Shown here: positions 1 through 8,902 of the stretch, piece after piece | How the letters are laid out: every line of letters starts with the position of its first letter | Numbering within the stretch: the first letter of the stretch is position 1 | Origin: Oligoflexia bacterium | GTDB taxonomy: Bacteria > Bdellovibrionota > JAFGOL01 | DNA: 8,902 nt | Assembly: GCA_016926495.1 (NCBI GenBank) | Contig: JAFGOL010000092.1 | Span: forward strand, 1 to 8,902 | Direction of reading: 5' to 3' | Translations under genes and position numbers: made by a program | The notes under the pieces: generated by a model | What the model was told of the DNA's origin: nothing | The model's input: the letters and a program-made list of their open reading frames with translations, nothing else | The model's database searches: none

Positions 1-1
1 A

Positions 2-997
2 AAAGGCAAGGTATCACTACTGGCAACCAACATGGAGATGGGCGTTTTTACTGAATTTGAAGCTGAAGTTGCCTCCCCCGGAAAAACAACGGTATCGGCC
101 AGGAATATTTACGAAATATGCAAGGAACTGCCCACAGGCTCCATAGAAATGGAGTTAATCGACAATCTGCTTAAAATAAAATCAGGTCGCGTGGATTTCA
201 AGATACCCACACTGCCGGCGTCCGACTTTCCCAAGGTCCCGCTGCCTTCCGCAAAACCCAATCTTGAGATTGAATCAGCACGCCTAAAAAACATGATAGA
301 CAAGGTTACTTTTTGCGCTTCTTCGGACGAAACAAAATACCACCTTAACAGCGTCTATTTTGATAACGGAACGGACAAGGGGACCCTGAGGATGGTTTCA
401 ACAGACGGACACAGGCTGGGCCTTATGGACAGCAATATATGCACCCTGGCTGACCTCGGCGCCGTAAAGGGAATACTTTTTCCAAAGAAAGGTATCATGG
501 AACTGAGAAAAATTATGGATGCCTCTGATAAGGTTTCATTGATGCTTGAGTCCGGATATTTGTATGTTTACATAGAAAACAGCCTACTTTTTATAAAACA
601 AATGGAGCTGGAGTATCCGGATTACATGAGGGTTGTGCCGAAAGGGCCGGAAAAGGCCCTGAGCGTGAAAAGAACAGATATGCTTTCAGCGCTTAAGAGG
701 GTTTCGCTTGTCACGACCATAAAGTCCAAAACGGTCCTGGTAAGTCTTAACGACAATTCCATGAGCCTCAGTTCAAGGTCGCCGGATTTCGGAGAGGCTG
801 TGGAGGAAATAGAAGCCAGTTACAACGATGAAAACATGGAGATAAGGTTCAACTCCAAATACCTGGTTGACATACTGTCGGCGCTTGATGATGATATTCT
901 TAATTTCAACATAGGAGATCCTCTCAGCCCTGTACTTGTAAAACCGCAGAAAGACGAATCAGCATATCTTTACGTTGTTATGCCAATGAGGATTTAA
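2..997 (+). CDS. dnaN: DNA polymerase III beta subunit (sliding clamp), 5'-truncated by the window edge
   Basis: DnaN dimerises into a ring around DNA and tethers the replicative polymerase and other clamp-binding proteins. The frame is open from base 2 to the TAA at 995-997, giving 331 residues. Full-length clamps have about 365-375, so roughly 35-45 N-terminal residues lie outside the window. The ATG at 32 is internal: the preceding codons already read KGKVSLLATN, which matches the clamp pattern of a beta strand before the 'T-D/N-x-E' turn. Family hallmarks are the segment ending SARNIYEICKELP (early domain 1), STDGHRLGL (domain 2 start), and the C-terminal end YVVMPMRI, which matches the nearly invariant MPMR(L/I) tail that lines the client-binding cleft. 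The stop lies 7 nt before recF, the usual dnaN-recF order. No frameshift or unusual composition is seen. Confidence 0.97.
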   Translation, partial: KGKVSLLATNMEMGVFTEFEAEVASPGKTTVSARNIYEICKELPTGSIEMELIDNLLKIKSGRVDFKIPTLPASDFPKVPLPSAKPNLEIESARLKNMIDKVTFCASSDETKYHLNSVYFDNGTDKGTLRMVSTDGHRLGLMDSNICTLADLGAVKGILFPKKGIMELRKIMDASDKVSLMLESGYLYVYIENSLLFIKQMELEYPDYMRVVPKGPEKALSVKRTDMLSALKRVSLVTTIKSKTVLVSLNDNSMSLSSRSPDFGEAVEEIEASYNDENMEIRFNSKYLVDILSALDDDILNFNIGDPLSPVLVKPQKDESAYLYVVMPMRI

Positions 998-1004
998 CTG
1001 TTTT

Positions 1005-4518
<3,514 letters not shown>

Positions 4519-4531
4519 CAAGGAGCGGTAG

Positions 4532-7036
4532 ATGGAAGAAGTACACCAGGAGCCCGTTAATATATCCAATGTAAGCATAGAAGAGGAAATGAGAGGCGCG
4601 TACCTTGATTACGCCATGAGCGTAATCGTGGGCAGGGCGCTTCCTGACTTTAAGGACGGCCTTAAACCCGTACACCGCCGTATACTGTATGCGATGCACG
4701 AACTGAATAACTACCATGACAAGCCCTATAAAAAATCAGCGAGGGTGGTGGGTGACGTTATCGGTAAATATCATCCTCACGGTGATACCGCGGTTTATGA
4801 TTCCATAGTAAGGCTGGCGCAGGATTTTTCCATGCGTTACGGCATGGTGGACGGGCAGGGCAATTTCGGTTCCATAGACGGGGATTCCCCCGCAGCTATG
4901 AGGTATACCGAGATCCGCCTTTCAAAAATAAGCGGCGAATTTTTGTCCGATCTTGAAAAGGAAACAGTGGACTTTGTCCCAAACTACGACGGAACGCTTA
5001 ACGAGCCGCAGCTTTTACCGGCAAAGATCCCCAATTACCTTGTTAACGGATCAAACGGTATCGCGGTCGGCATGGCAACGAGCGTGCCGCCCCATAATTT
5101 GTCCGAGGTCATAAAAGGGACCATTGCCACTATCGATAACCCGGCCATAACGGTAAATGATCTTTTGTCCATTATTCCGGGTCCTGATTTTCCCACGAGC
5201 GGAATAATCTACGGCAGGGACGGCATTGTTTCCGCCTATTCCACGGGCAAGGGGATTATCAGGGTAAGGGCGAGGGCGGAAATTGAACTGGATAAAAAGG
5301 GGAATGAAAGGATCATAGTCTCCGAGATCCCCTTCCAGGTGAACAAGGCCCGCCTTATCGAAAAAATCGCCGAGCTTGTAAGGGATAAAAAAGTGGAAGG
5401 GATCGGCGATATAAGGGACGAGTCGTCAAGACTGGGGCTCAGGGTGGTAATTGAAATAAAAAAAGGCCACCAGGGCAATGTTATACTGAACCAGCTTTTT
5501 AAATTTACGGCCATGGAGTCCACGTTCGGCATAATAATGCTGGGCCTCGACGGAAACCAGCCCAGGATATTGTCGCTCAAGGAATACCTGAAGCTTTTTA
5601 TAGAATTCAGAAAGGACGTTGTGACAAAAAGGCTGCGTTTTGAGCTTAACAAGGCCGAGAACCGTGCGCACATATTGCTGGGCCTGAAGATAGCGGTTGA
5701 AAATATAGACGCAGTTGTCGCGCTTGTAAAAAAATCGGCTTCTCCGGCGGAAGCCAAGACCGGCCTTATGGAAACCTTCACCCTGTCCGAGATCCAGGCG
5801 CAGGCCATTCTGGATTTGAGGCTTCAGAGACTTACCGCGCTTGAAAGGGACAAGATTGTCAGCGAGTATGAAAAGCTGCTTGAAAGGATCAAGGAGATTA
5901 AGGAAATACTGGCTGACGATGCCAGGATACTAAAAATAGTAAGGGAAGAACTGGAGGAAGTTGACAGGCTTTACGGCGACAAGCGAAAAACCGAAATTGT
6001 CGGCAGCACCGAAGATCTCAGTATTGAAGACCTTATTACAGAAGAGGACGTGGTGGTGTCCATAAGCCATTCGGGCTATATCAAGCGCCAGTCGCTGGAG
6101 TCCTTCAAGGCGCAAAAGAGGGGAGGAAAGGGCGTAAGGGGGCAGGCTTTAAAGGAAGACGACGTTATATCCGACGCGTTTGTGGCCAACACGCATAATT
6201 ATATACTGTGTTTTTCGGACAAGGGAAAATGTTACTGGCTTAAGGTCCACAGGATCCCACCGTCGACAAGGGGTGCCAAGGGAAAACCCATTGTCAATCT
6301 TATCAACATAAGCGGCGAGGAAAAAATAGTAGCCATGTTGCCGGTAAAGGAATTTACCGACGATGTTAATATCATACTTGTTTCAAAACGTGGATATATC
6401 AAGAAGACCTCCCTTATGCATTTCGCAAAGCCCAAAACAAACGGAAAGATCGCGGTTACGATCGCAGAGGGCGACGATATCAGGGAAGTGCATCTTGTAT
6501 CCTCCGACAATTACATACTGCTGAGTACCCTGCAGGGCAAGAGCATCTGCTTCAGCGAAAACGACGTTTCCGAAATGGGCAGGCTCGCGAGGGGAGTAAG
6601 GGGCATCAATCTTAATACAGGCGACAGCGTAGTGGGCGTGGAGGTTATTTCGGATTTTGACGAACCTGATTCAACCATACTCACGGTTTTTGAAAACGGG
6701 TACGGAAAAAGGACCGTGCTTTCGGAATTCAGGATACAGAGCAGGGGCGGAAAGGGAATCATTGCCGGCAAGATGAACGAAAAAGGCGGCAATGTTATTT
6801 CCGTTTTAAAGGTAAAGGCAGAAGAGGGACTGATGCTTATATCCGATACCGGGCAGACAATCAGGATCAAGGTAAACAGCATAAGGATTTCAGGAAGGAC
6901 AACCCAGGGCGTAAAGCTCATGAACCTGGCCAAAAATGAAACCATAGTTGCCGTCGTCAAGGTACTCAGCGAGGATTCTGAGAACGGAGAAGCCGGCCTC
7001 GACAATGGCCAGGAAGAAGGTAATGCTCCGGCCTAG
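4532..7036 (+). CDS. gyrA: DNA gyrase subunit A
   Basis: GyrA is the breakage-reunion and DNA-wrapping subunit of gyrase. The protein has 834 residues from ATG 4532. A strong AAGGAG at 4520-4525 lies 6 nt upstream, and the gap after gyrB is 13 nt. The winged-helix and tower region contains the quinolone-pocket segment [13 protein letters not shown] (78-90) and the active-site Arg-Tyr in RYTE (124-127, Tyr125). The coiled-coil tail of the N-terminal half runs to about 485. The C-terminal part forms a six-bladed beta-pinwheel (about 505-812). Blade 1 carries the GyrA box QKRGGKG (528-534), which marks gyrase rather than topoisomerase IV. Blade 5 has a second box-like QSRGGKG (736-742). The protein ends in an acidic tail (813-834) of the kind that modulates wrapping in E. 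coli. Thr86 occupies the E. coli Ser83 position and Asp90 that of Asp87. The 3' end overlaps the next gene. Confidence 0.98.
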   Translation: MEEVHQEPVNISNVSIEEEMRGAYLDYAMSVIVGRALPDFKDGLKPVHRRILYAMHELNNYHDKPYKKSARVVGDVIGKYHPHGDTAVYDSIVRLAQDFSMRYGMVDGQGNFGSIDGDSPAAMRYTEIRLSKISGEFLSDLEKETVDFVPNYDGTLNEPQLLPAKIPNYLVNGSNGIAVGMATSVPPHNLSEVIKGTIATIDNPAITVNDLLSIIPGPDFPTSGIIYGRDGIVSAYSTGKGIIRVRARAEIELDKKGNERIIVSEIPFQVNKARLIEKIAELVRDKKVEGIGDIRDESSRLGLRVVIEIKKGHQGNVILNQLFKFTAMESTFGIIMLGLDGNQPRILSLKEYLKLFIEFRKDVVTKRLRFELNKAENRAHILLGLKIAVENIDAVVALVKKSASPAEAKTGLMETFTLSEIQAQAILDLRLQRLTALERDKIVSEYEKLLERIKEIKEILADDARILKIVREELEEVDRLYGDKRKTEIVGSTEDLSIEDLITEEDVVVSISHSGYIKRQSLESFKAQKRGGKGVRGQALKEDDVISDAFVANTHNYILCFSDKGKCYWLKVHRIPPSTRGAKGKPIVNLINISGEEKIVAMLPVKEFTDDVNIILVSKRGYIKKTSLMHFAKPKTNGKIAVTIAEGDDIREVHLVSSDNYILLSTLQGKSICFSENDVSEMGRLARGVRGINLNTGDSVVGVEVISDFDEPDSTILTVFENGYGKRTVLSEFRIQSRGGKGIIAGKMNEKGGNVISVLKVKAEEGLMLISDTGQTIRIKVNSIRISGRTTQGVKLMNLAKNETIVAVVKVLSEDSENGEAGLDNGQEEGNAPA
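7011..7020 (+). promoter_or_regulatory. Ribosome binding site for the lipoprotein gene, inside the gyrA end
   Basis: AGGAAGAAGG lies within the last codons of gyrA, with AGGA 8 nt before the ATG at 7023. It supports 7023 as the start. The in-frame ATG at 7005 has only a GGAG at 6986-6989, about 15 nt away, which is too distant. Confidence 0.45.
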
Positions 7037-7895
7037 CGTCAATAATTTACTCGCCGTGGCGGCAATAATATTTATTTCAGGCTGCGGCAAGCGCACACTT
7101 CTTACAGACACGTATTACAGAAGGGCTATGAAAAGCTGGGATAGGGGAGACCTCAGGGAAAGCATAAATAATTTCAAAAAAGTTGTTTCGGTTTCCCCGC
7201 ACAGCCCCAAGGGGCAGGCTTCGCTTTTTCATCTTGCCGAGGTTTATTACCAGGCCGGAAAATACAGGAAAGCCCTTAACCTTTTCGAGCTTTATCTTGA
7301 CACGTCCGACGCCAAGGGCAAGGAACTACTGAATGTTCTTGATAAGATCGCCGTTATTTACGAAAAACATCTCAAGGACGACCAGAATGCCCTGAGATTT
7401 TACAAAAGGGCGCTTGATCTTACTTTCAGCAAGGAGGACAGGATAAAATTCCTGGTAAAGACCGGCAAGACGTATTTTTCCCTGTACCAGTTCCAGCAGG
7501 CTGTTGATTACCTGGAAAAGGCGGCAGGCGACATGGAAACCCTGCCCCAGAAAATCGCGATGTCAGAGATGGCGCAGGAAGCTTATTACTATCTCGGACT
7601 TTCTTATGCCATACTGGCCAGGGATGTTAAGGACAGGTTTCAGGGCGGAGAAAGCTATATAGGCGTTGACAGGGACACCATTGATAAATGCATAGAGGCA
7701 ATGGACAAGTGCATTAAATTTTCAGTTAAGACAAAGTACGGGGTCCTCTGCAAATTCCAGAAGGCCGAGGCCCTTGTCGAGATAGACGAGTACGACAAGG
7801 CGGTCGACATACTTGAAGACCTGCAGTCAAGCTACCCGAACAAGACAGTCATAGAAACGAGGCTGGACAGGATCAGGGGGTTGGCCGGGCGGTGA
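7023..7895 (+). CDS. TPR-repeat lipoprotein, BamD/CpoB-like
   Basis: This is probably an envelope lipoprotein acting as a protein-protein scaffold; its exact partner is unknown. From ATG 7023 it has 290 residues. The start is a short basic segment (MLRPS), then a hydrophobic stretch (LLAVAAIIF), then the lipobox ISGC, giving lipidated Cys21 after signal peptidase II cleavage. Starting at 7005 instead adds ARKK, a better n-region but a worse ribosome site, so both starts remain possible. After the lipobox come about six TPR-like helical pairs, at roughly 31-59, 67-95, 103-135, 141-171, 186-233 (split by a polar insertion) and 240-272. The first two, spaced by a Pro-Ser/His-Ser turn, resemble those of BamD (outer-membrane protein assembly) and CpoB/YbgF. 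BamD proteins usually have about 245 residues, so this is longer and the assignment to BamD is inference. It overlaps gyrA by 14 nt, so translation is probably coupled. Confidence 0.85.
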   Translation: MLRPSVNNLLAVAAIIFISGCGKRTLLTDTYYRRAMKSWDRGDLRESINNFKKVVSVSPHSPKGQASLFHLAEVYYQAGKYRKALNLFELYLDTSDAKGKELLNVLDKIAVIYEKHLKDDQNALRFYKRALDLTFSKEDRIKFLVKTGKTYFSLYQFQQAVDYLEKAAGDMETLPQKIAMSEMAQEAYYYLGLSYAILARDVKDRFQGGESYIGVDRDTIDKCIEAMDKCIKFSVKTKYGVLCKFQKAEALVEIDEYDKAVDILEDLQSSYPNKTVIETRLDRIRGLAGR

Positions 7896-7974
7896 AATTC
7901 CTGCTAATACCAATTCGTAATCAAGATTGCTCTTTTTAAAAAAACAACATACTGCAATTAAGGTGATCAAGCGT
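7896..7974. other. Convergent AT-rich intergenic gap
   Basis: These 79 bases separate the lipoprotein gene from the oppositely directed nucleotidyltransferase gene. They contain no open frame worth calling. They hold a T5A7 run (7933-7944), a palindromic TGATCA (7964-7969), and the left arm of the hairpin described separately. AAGATTGC, ATACTGCAA and GCAATTAA in or at the edge of this gap each recur beyond the far end of the HEPN/MNT pair. Confidence 0.6.
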
Positions 7975-7983
7975 TTATTGCAG
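7938..7983 (-). terminator. Candidate terminator of the HEPN/MNT unit
   Basis: The arms CTGCAATTAA (7952-7961) and TTTATTGCAG (7974-7983) pair over 10 bp with one mismatch around a 12-nt loop. On the minus strand the stem is followed by TATGTTG and then seven Ts (7944-7938). The stem overlaps the TAA stop of the nucleotidyltransferase gene. It is AT-rich and the T run starts 7 nt after the stem, so this is a weak intrinsic terminator at best. Confidence 0.35.
7949..7957 (+). repeat. Left copy of 9-bp direct repeat ATACTGCAA flanking the HEPN/MNT pair
   Basis: An identical ATACTGCAA occurs at 8873-8881 on the far side of the two-gene module. The copies face the same way and sit just outside the module on each side. 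The match does not extend beyond 9 bp. Confidence 0.4.
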
Positions 7984-8298
7984 AGGCAAGGATATCCTCT
8001 TTTTGTTAATTAAGGTTAAAAAAGCGGTATTGTTTTCCGTAAGATCATTGGGATCAAAAATAATAACGTCAATTTTTTCATCGCAGATGCTTTTGAACCT
8101 GGAGCCTATTGACAGGGAAAGGCTGAACCTGTCCTTTTCATCAAGGTCAGGCGCCATAATCAGTATGTCAATATCTCCGCCCTTTTTTTCGACCCTGGAG
8201 CCGAACAGGAATACACTGTAATCCGGATTTAATTTCTGTATGGCAAAAGCAAGGGCCTGTTTTTCTGTTTCGGAAAGATTTTTTAAAGTTTCATCCAT
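7975..8298 (-). CDS. Minimal nucleotidyltransferase (MNT), probable antitoxin of a HEPN/MNT pair
   Basis: This 107-residue protein belongs to the minimal Pol-beta-type nucleotidyltransferase family. MNT proteins paired with HEPN toxins act as antitoxins; in the studied MntA/HepT pair the MNT adds AMP to a tyrosine near the HEPN active site. The fold signature is visible: VFLFGS (29-34), then DID (42-44) supplying two metal-binding aspartates, and a third acidic residue, Asp77, in EKIDVIIF. The helix-strand order and length fit the family. The GS-to-DxD linker is only 7 residues (RVEKKGG), whereas GS-x9 or x10-DxD is usual. All three catalytic acids are present, so activity is plausible. The ATG shares one base with the upstream HEPN stop (TAATG), so translation is probably coupled; there is no clear separate ribosome site. 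The stop (TAA, 7977-7975) lies within a hairpin. The region is visibly more AT-rich than the gyr genes. Confidence 0.88.
   Translation of the reverse strand: MDETLKNLSETEKQALAFAIQKLNPDYSVFLFGSRVEKKGGDIDILIMAPDLDEKDRFSLSLSIGSRFKSICDEKIDVIIFDPNDLTENNTAFLTLINKKRISLPLQ
7982..8004 (+). terminator. Weak candidate terminator of the gyr/lipoprotein unit
   Basis: AGAGG (7982-7986) can pair with CCTCT (7996-8000) around a 9-nt loop, and the stem runs into TTTTT (8000-8004). It lies in the 3' end of the opposite-strand nucleotidyltransferase gene, 87 nt after the lipoprotein stop. With only 5 bp of stem this may be chance, but no better site is seen for rightward transcription. Confidence 0.25.
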
Positions 8299-8750
8299 TA
8301 CTTGTTATCTTTCAGGTATTTTTCCGCTTTTTTCAGGGCGTTTTCAATAACAGGTTTATACCTTCTTATTTCCGAATAAAAATCATTTATCCTGTTTGAT
8401 AAGTAGTCGTGGGTAATTTTGTTTCTAAGTTCACGCATGTTCATCCAGTCTTCTGCGTCATCAATTATATTTATTTTTATCATGAAATTCAGGCAATCCC
8501 TTATTGTGCCTTCTTTCGCGCCTGTTTCATAATATTGTACGGCCCTGAACAATTTGTTGATCATAACCTCGCTTGTCCTTTCAAAGCGGCTGACCATCGC
8601 GTCATAAGGCTCAAGATCATCAAGATCATGTTGCAGGGCAGGGTTGAACTTTTTTAATTTTTGCATTGAATGAAAAAAAGCGGCAGCAGCCTTTTCAGCC
8701 TTGCTACAGGCATCAAGCAATATCAGTTTTTTAGCATCGTTTTCAGTCAC
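8298..8750 (-). CDS. HEPN-domain protein, probable RNase toxin of a HEPN/MNT pair (HI0074/HepT-like)
   Basis: This 150-residue all-helical protein resembles the HI0074-type 'nucleotidyltransferase substrate-binding' HEPN family. The diagnostic motif near the end is RNKITHDY (109-116), an exact R-x4-H-x-Y: Arg109 and His114 would be the RNase residues, and Tyr116 is the position AMPylated in HepT by its MNT partner. Other family-like features are YDAMVSRFERTSEVM (49-63) and the DDAEDWMNMREL approach to the motif (97-108). The start is GTG at 8750-8748: an in-frame TAA lies eight codons upstream, and no other usual start codon falls between it and the GTG. No good Shine-Dalgarno is seen. It is followed immediately by the MNT gene with a 1-nt overlap, giving a toxin-first order. 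The toxin role is inferred from the family and gene pairing. The pair is convergent to, and so transcribed independently of, the gyr unit. Confidence 0.87.
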   Translation of the reverse strand: MTENDAKKLILLDACSKAEKAAAAFFHSMQKLKKFNPALQHDLDDLEPYDAMVSRFERTSEVMINKLFRAVQYYETGAKEGTIRDCLNFMIKINIIDDAEDWMNMRELRNKITHDYLSNRINDFYSEIRRYKPVIENALKKAEKYLKDNK

Positions 8751-8778
8751 AATACGTTCAATATTACAGGGTTACAGT

Positions 8779-8806
8779 TTTATAGCAATTAAAAGATTGC
8801 GCCCAA
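8779..8806 (-). promoter_or_regulatory. Candidate promoter of the HEPN/MNT unit
   Basis: Read on the minus strand, TTGGGC (8806-8801) and TATAAA (8784-8779) are separated by 16 nt, and the -10 lies 28 nt before the HEPN GTG. The -35 match is poor (three core bases). The 16-nt spacer is bounded exactly by an inverted repeat, GCAAT (8785-8789) and ATTGC (8796-8800), that could serve as an operator. A second possible -10, TGTAAT, lies nearer the gene but has no -35. Confidence 0.25.
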
Positions 8807-8834
8807 AGCCCGTGTCGCGGCATTTGTTACGTAT

Positions 8835-8855
8835 TTCAGCAAATATATTCAGCAA
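8835..8855. repeat. Tandem 13-bp-period direct repeat TTCAGCAA
   Basis: TTCAGCAA occurs at 8835-8842 and again at 8848-8855, with the intervening bases ATATA, so the period is 13 bp. It lies about 90 bp upstream of the HEPN start in the gene-free right end of the window. Two copies of this size could be chance. Confidence 0.4.
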
Positions 8856-8872
8856 TTAGCACCATGAGGCAA

Positions 8873-8881
8873 ATACTGCAA
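8873..8881 (+). repeat. Right copy of 9-bp direct repeat ATACTGCAA flanking the HEPN/MNT pair
   Basis: This is the partner of 7949-7957. Between it and the HEPN start the sequence also holds GCAATTAA (8785-8792) and AAGATTGC (8793-8800), both of which recur in the left flank. Confidence 0.4.
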
Positions 8882-8902
8882 AAATTGACAGATTGAAAGA
8901 AT

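Larger units (their letters stand above)
8751..8902. other. Gene-free right end of the window, upstream of HEPN
   Basis: No coding frame that I can support is present here. The stretch holds the candidate HEPN/MNT promoter, the TTCAGCAA tandem repeat, the right ATACTGCAA copy, and a GCCC-AAA-GCCC direct repeat at 8801-8811. A perfect TTGACA at 8885-8890 could be the -35 of a rightward promoter whose -10 would fall outside the window. Confidence 0.5.

Noticed and set aside
32..34. ATG at 32 as the dnaN start
   Set aside because: The frame stays open to the window edge and the upstream codons encode conserved clamp sequence, so the true start is off the left edge.
5236..5808. Reverse-strand open frame of 190 codons opposite gyrA
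   Set aside because: Same low-complexity antisense character (runs of Ser, Leu and Phe); no start signal and no family resemblance.
6511..7005. Reverse-strand open frame of 164 codons opposite the gyrA C-terminal domain
   Set aside because: Antisense shadow of the beta-pinwheel region, with hydrophobic residues arising from reversed Lys/Glu/Gly codons.
6948..7022. Longer form of the lipoprotein starting at TTG 6948
   Set aside because: It would put over 40 residues before the lipobox and has no ribosome site; starts at 7023 or 7005 give a normal signal peptide.
7917..7930. Small AATC-AA-GATT hairpin followed by TCTTTTT, as a terminator just after the lipoprotein gene
   Set aside because: A 4-bp AT-rich stem with a 2-nt loop is not a stable hairpin.
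8885..8890. Perfect TTGACA -35-like hexamer on the plus strand
   Set aside because: Any -10 would fall beyond the end of the window, so it cannot be supported as a promoter.
7896..8902. CRISPR array, tRNA, rRNA or insertion-sequence remnant in the right end
   Set aside because: No regularly spaced repeats of CRISPR length, no cloverleaf-like segment, and no transposase coding or long terminal inverted repeats were seen.

Overview
The window is a replication and topology gene cluster of the kind found beside the chromosomal origin in many bacteria, read left to right: the end of dnaN (DNA polymerase III sliding clamp), recF, gyrB, gyrA, and a TPR-repeat lipoprotein gene. A two-gene HEPN/MNT toxin-antitoxin-type module follows on the opposite strand. 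The left edge cuts dnaN, so dnaA and the origin, if nearby, lie to the left and are not visible.

Layout: dnaN 2-997 (N-terminus missing); recF 1005-2078 (GTG start); gyrB 2071-4518 (8-nt overlap with recF); gyrA 4532-7036 (13-nt gap); lipoprotein 7023-7895 (overlaps the gyrA end by 14 nt). This spacing looks like a single transcription unit with translational coupling at two junctions. A short AT-rich convergent gap (7896-7974) holds a hairpin. Beyond it, on the minus strand, are a HEPN-domain gene (8750-8298) and a minimal nucleotidyltransferase gene (8298-7975), joined by a TAATG stop/start overlap. The last 152 bases (8751-8902) have no gene that I can support. They hold a weak candidate promoter for the module and several short repeats.

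Organism: a bacterium with a Gram-negative-type envelope is likely. GyrB carries the extra domain of roughly 170 residues in its TOPRIM half that is typical of Proteobacteria and some other Gram-negative phyla. The lipoprotein has a signal peptide, a lipobox and BamD-like TPRs. Codon use is rich in AGG (Arg) and ATA (Ile). RecF is divergent at conserved ABC-ATPase positions. I cannot name the phylum; an uncultured or deep-branching Gram-negative lineage is a guess.

How the genes work together: DnaN holds the replicative polymerase on DNA, RecF acts at stalled forks and gaps, and GyrA2B2 removes the positive supercoils made by the fork. The lipoprotein is an envelope passenger in this unit. 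The HEPN/MNT pair appears to be an independent accessory cassette next to the core operon. Nothing here amounts to a clearly new system. The most interesting items are the HEPN/MNT pair with its shortened MNT catalytic loop, and the coupling of an envelope lipoprotein gene to gyrA.
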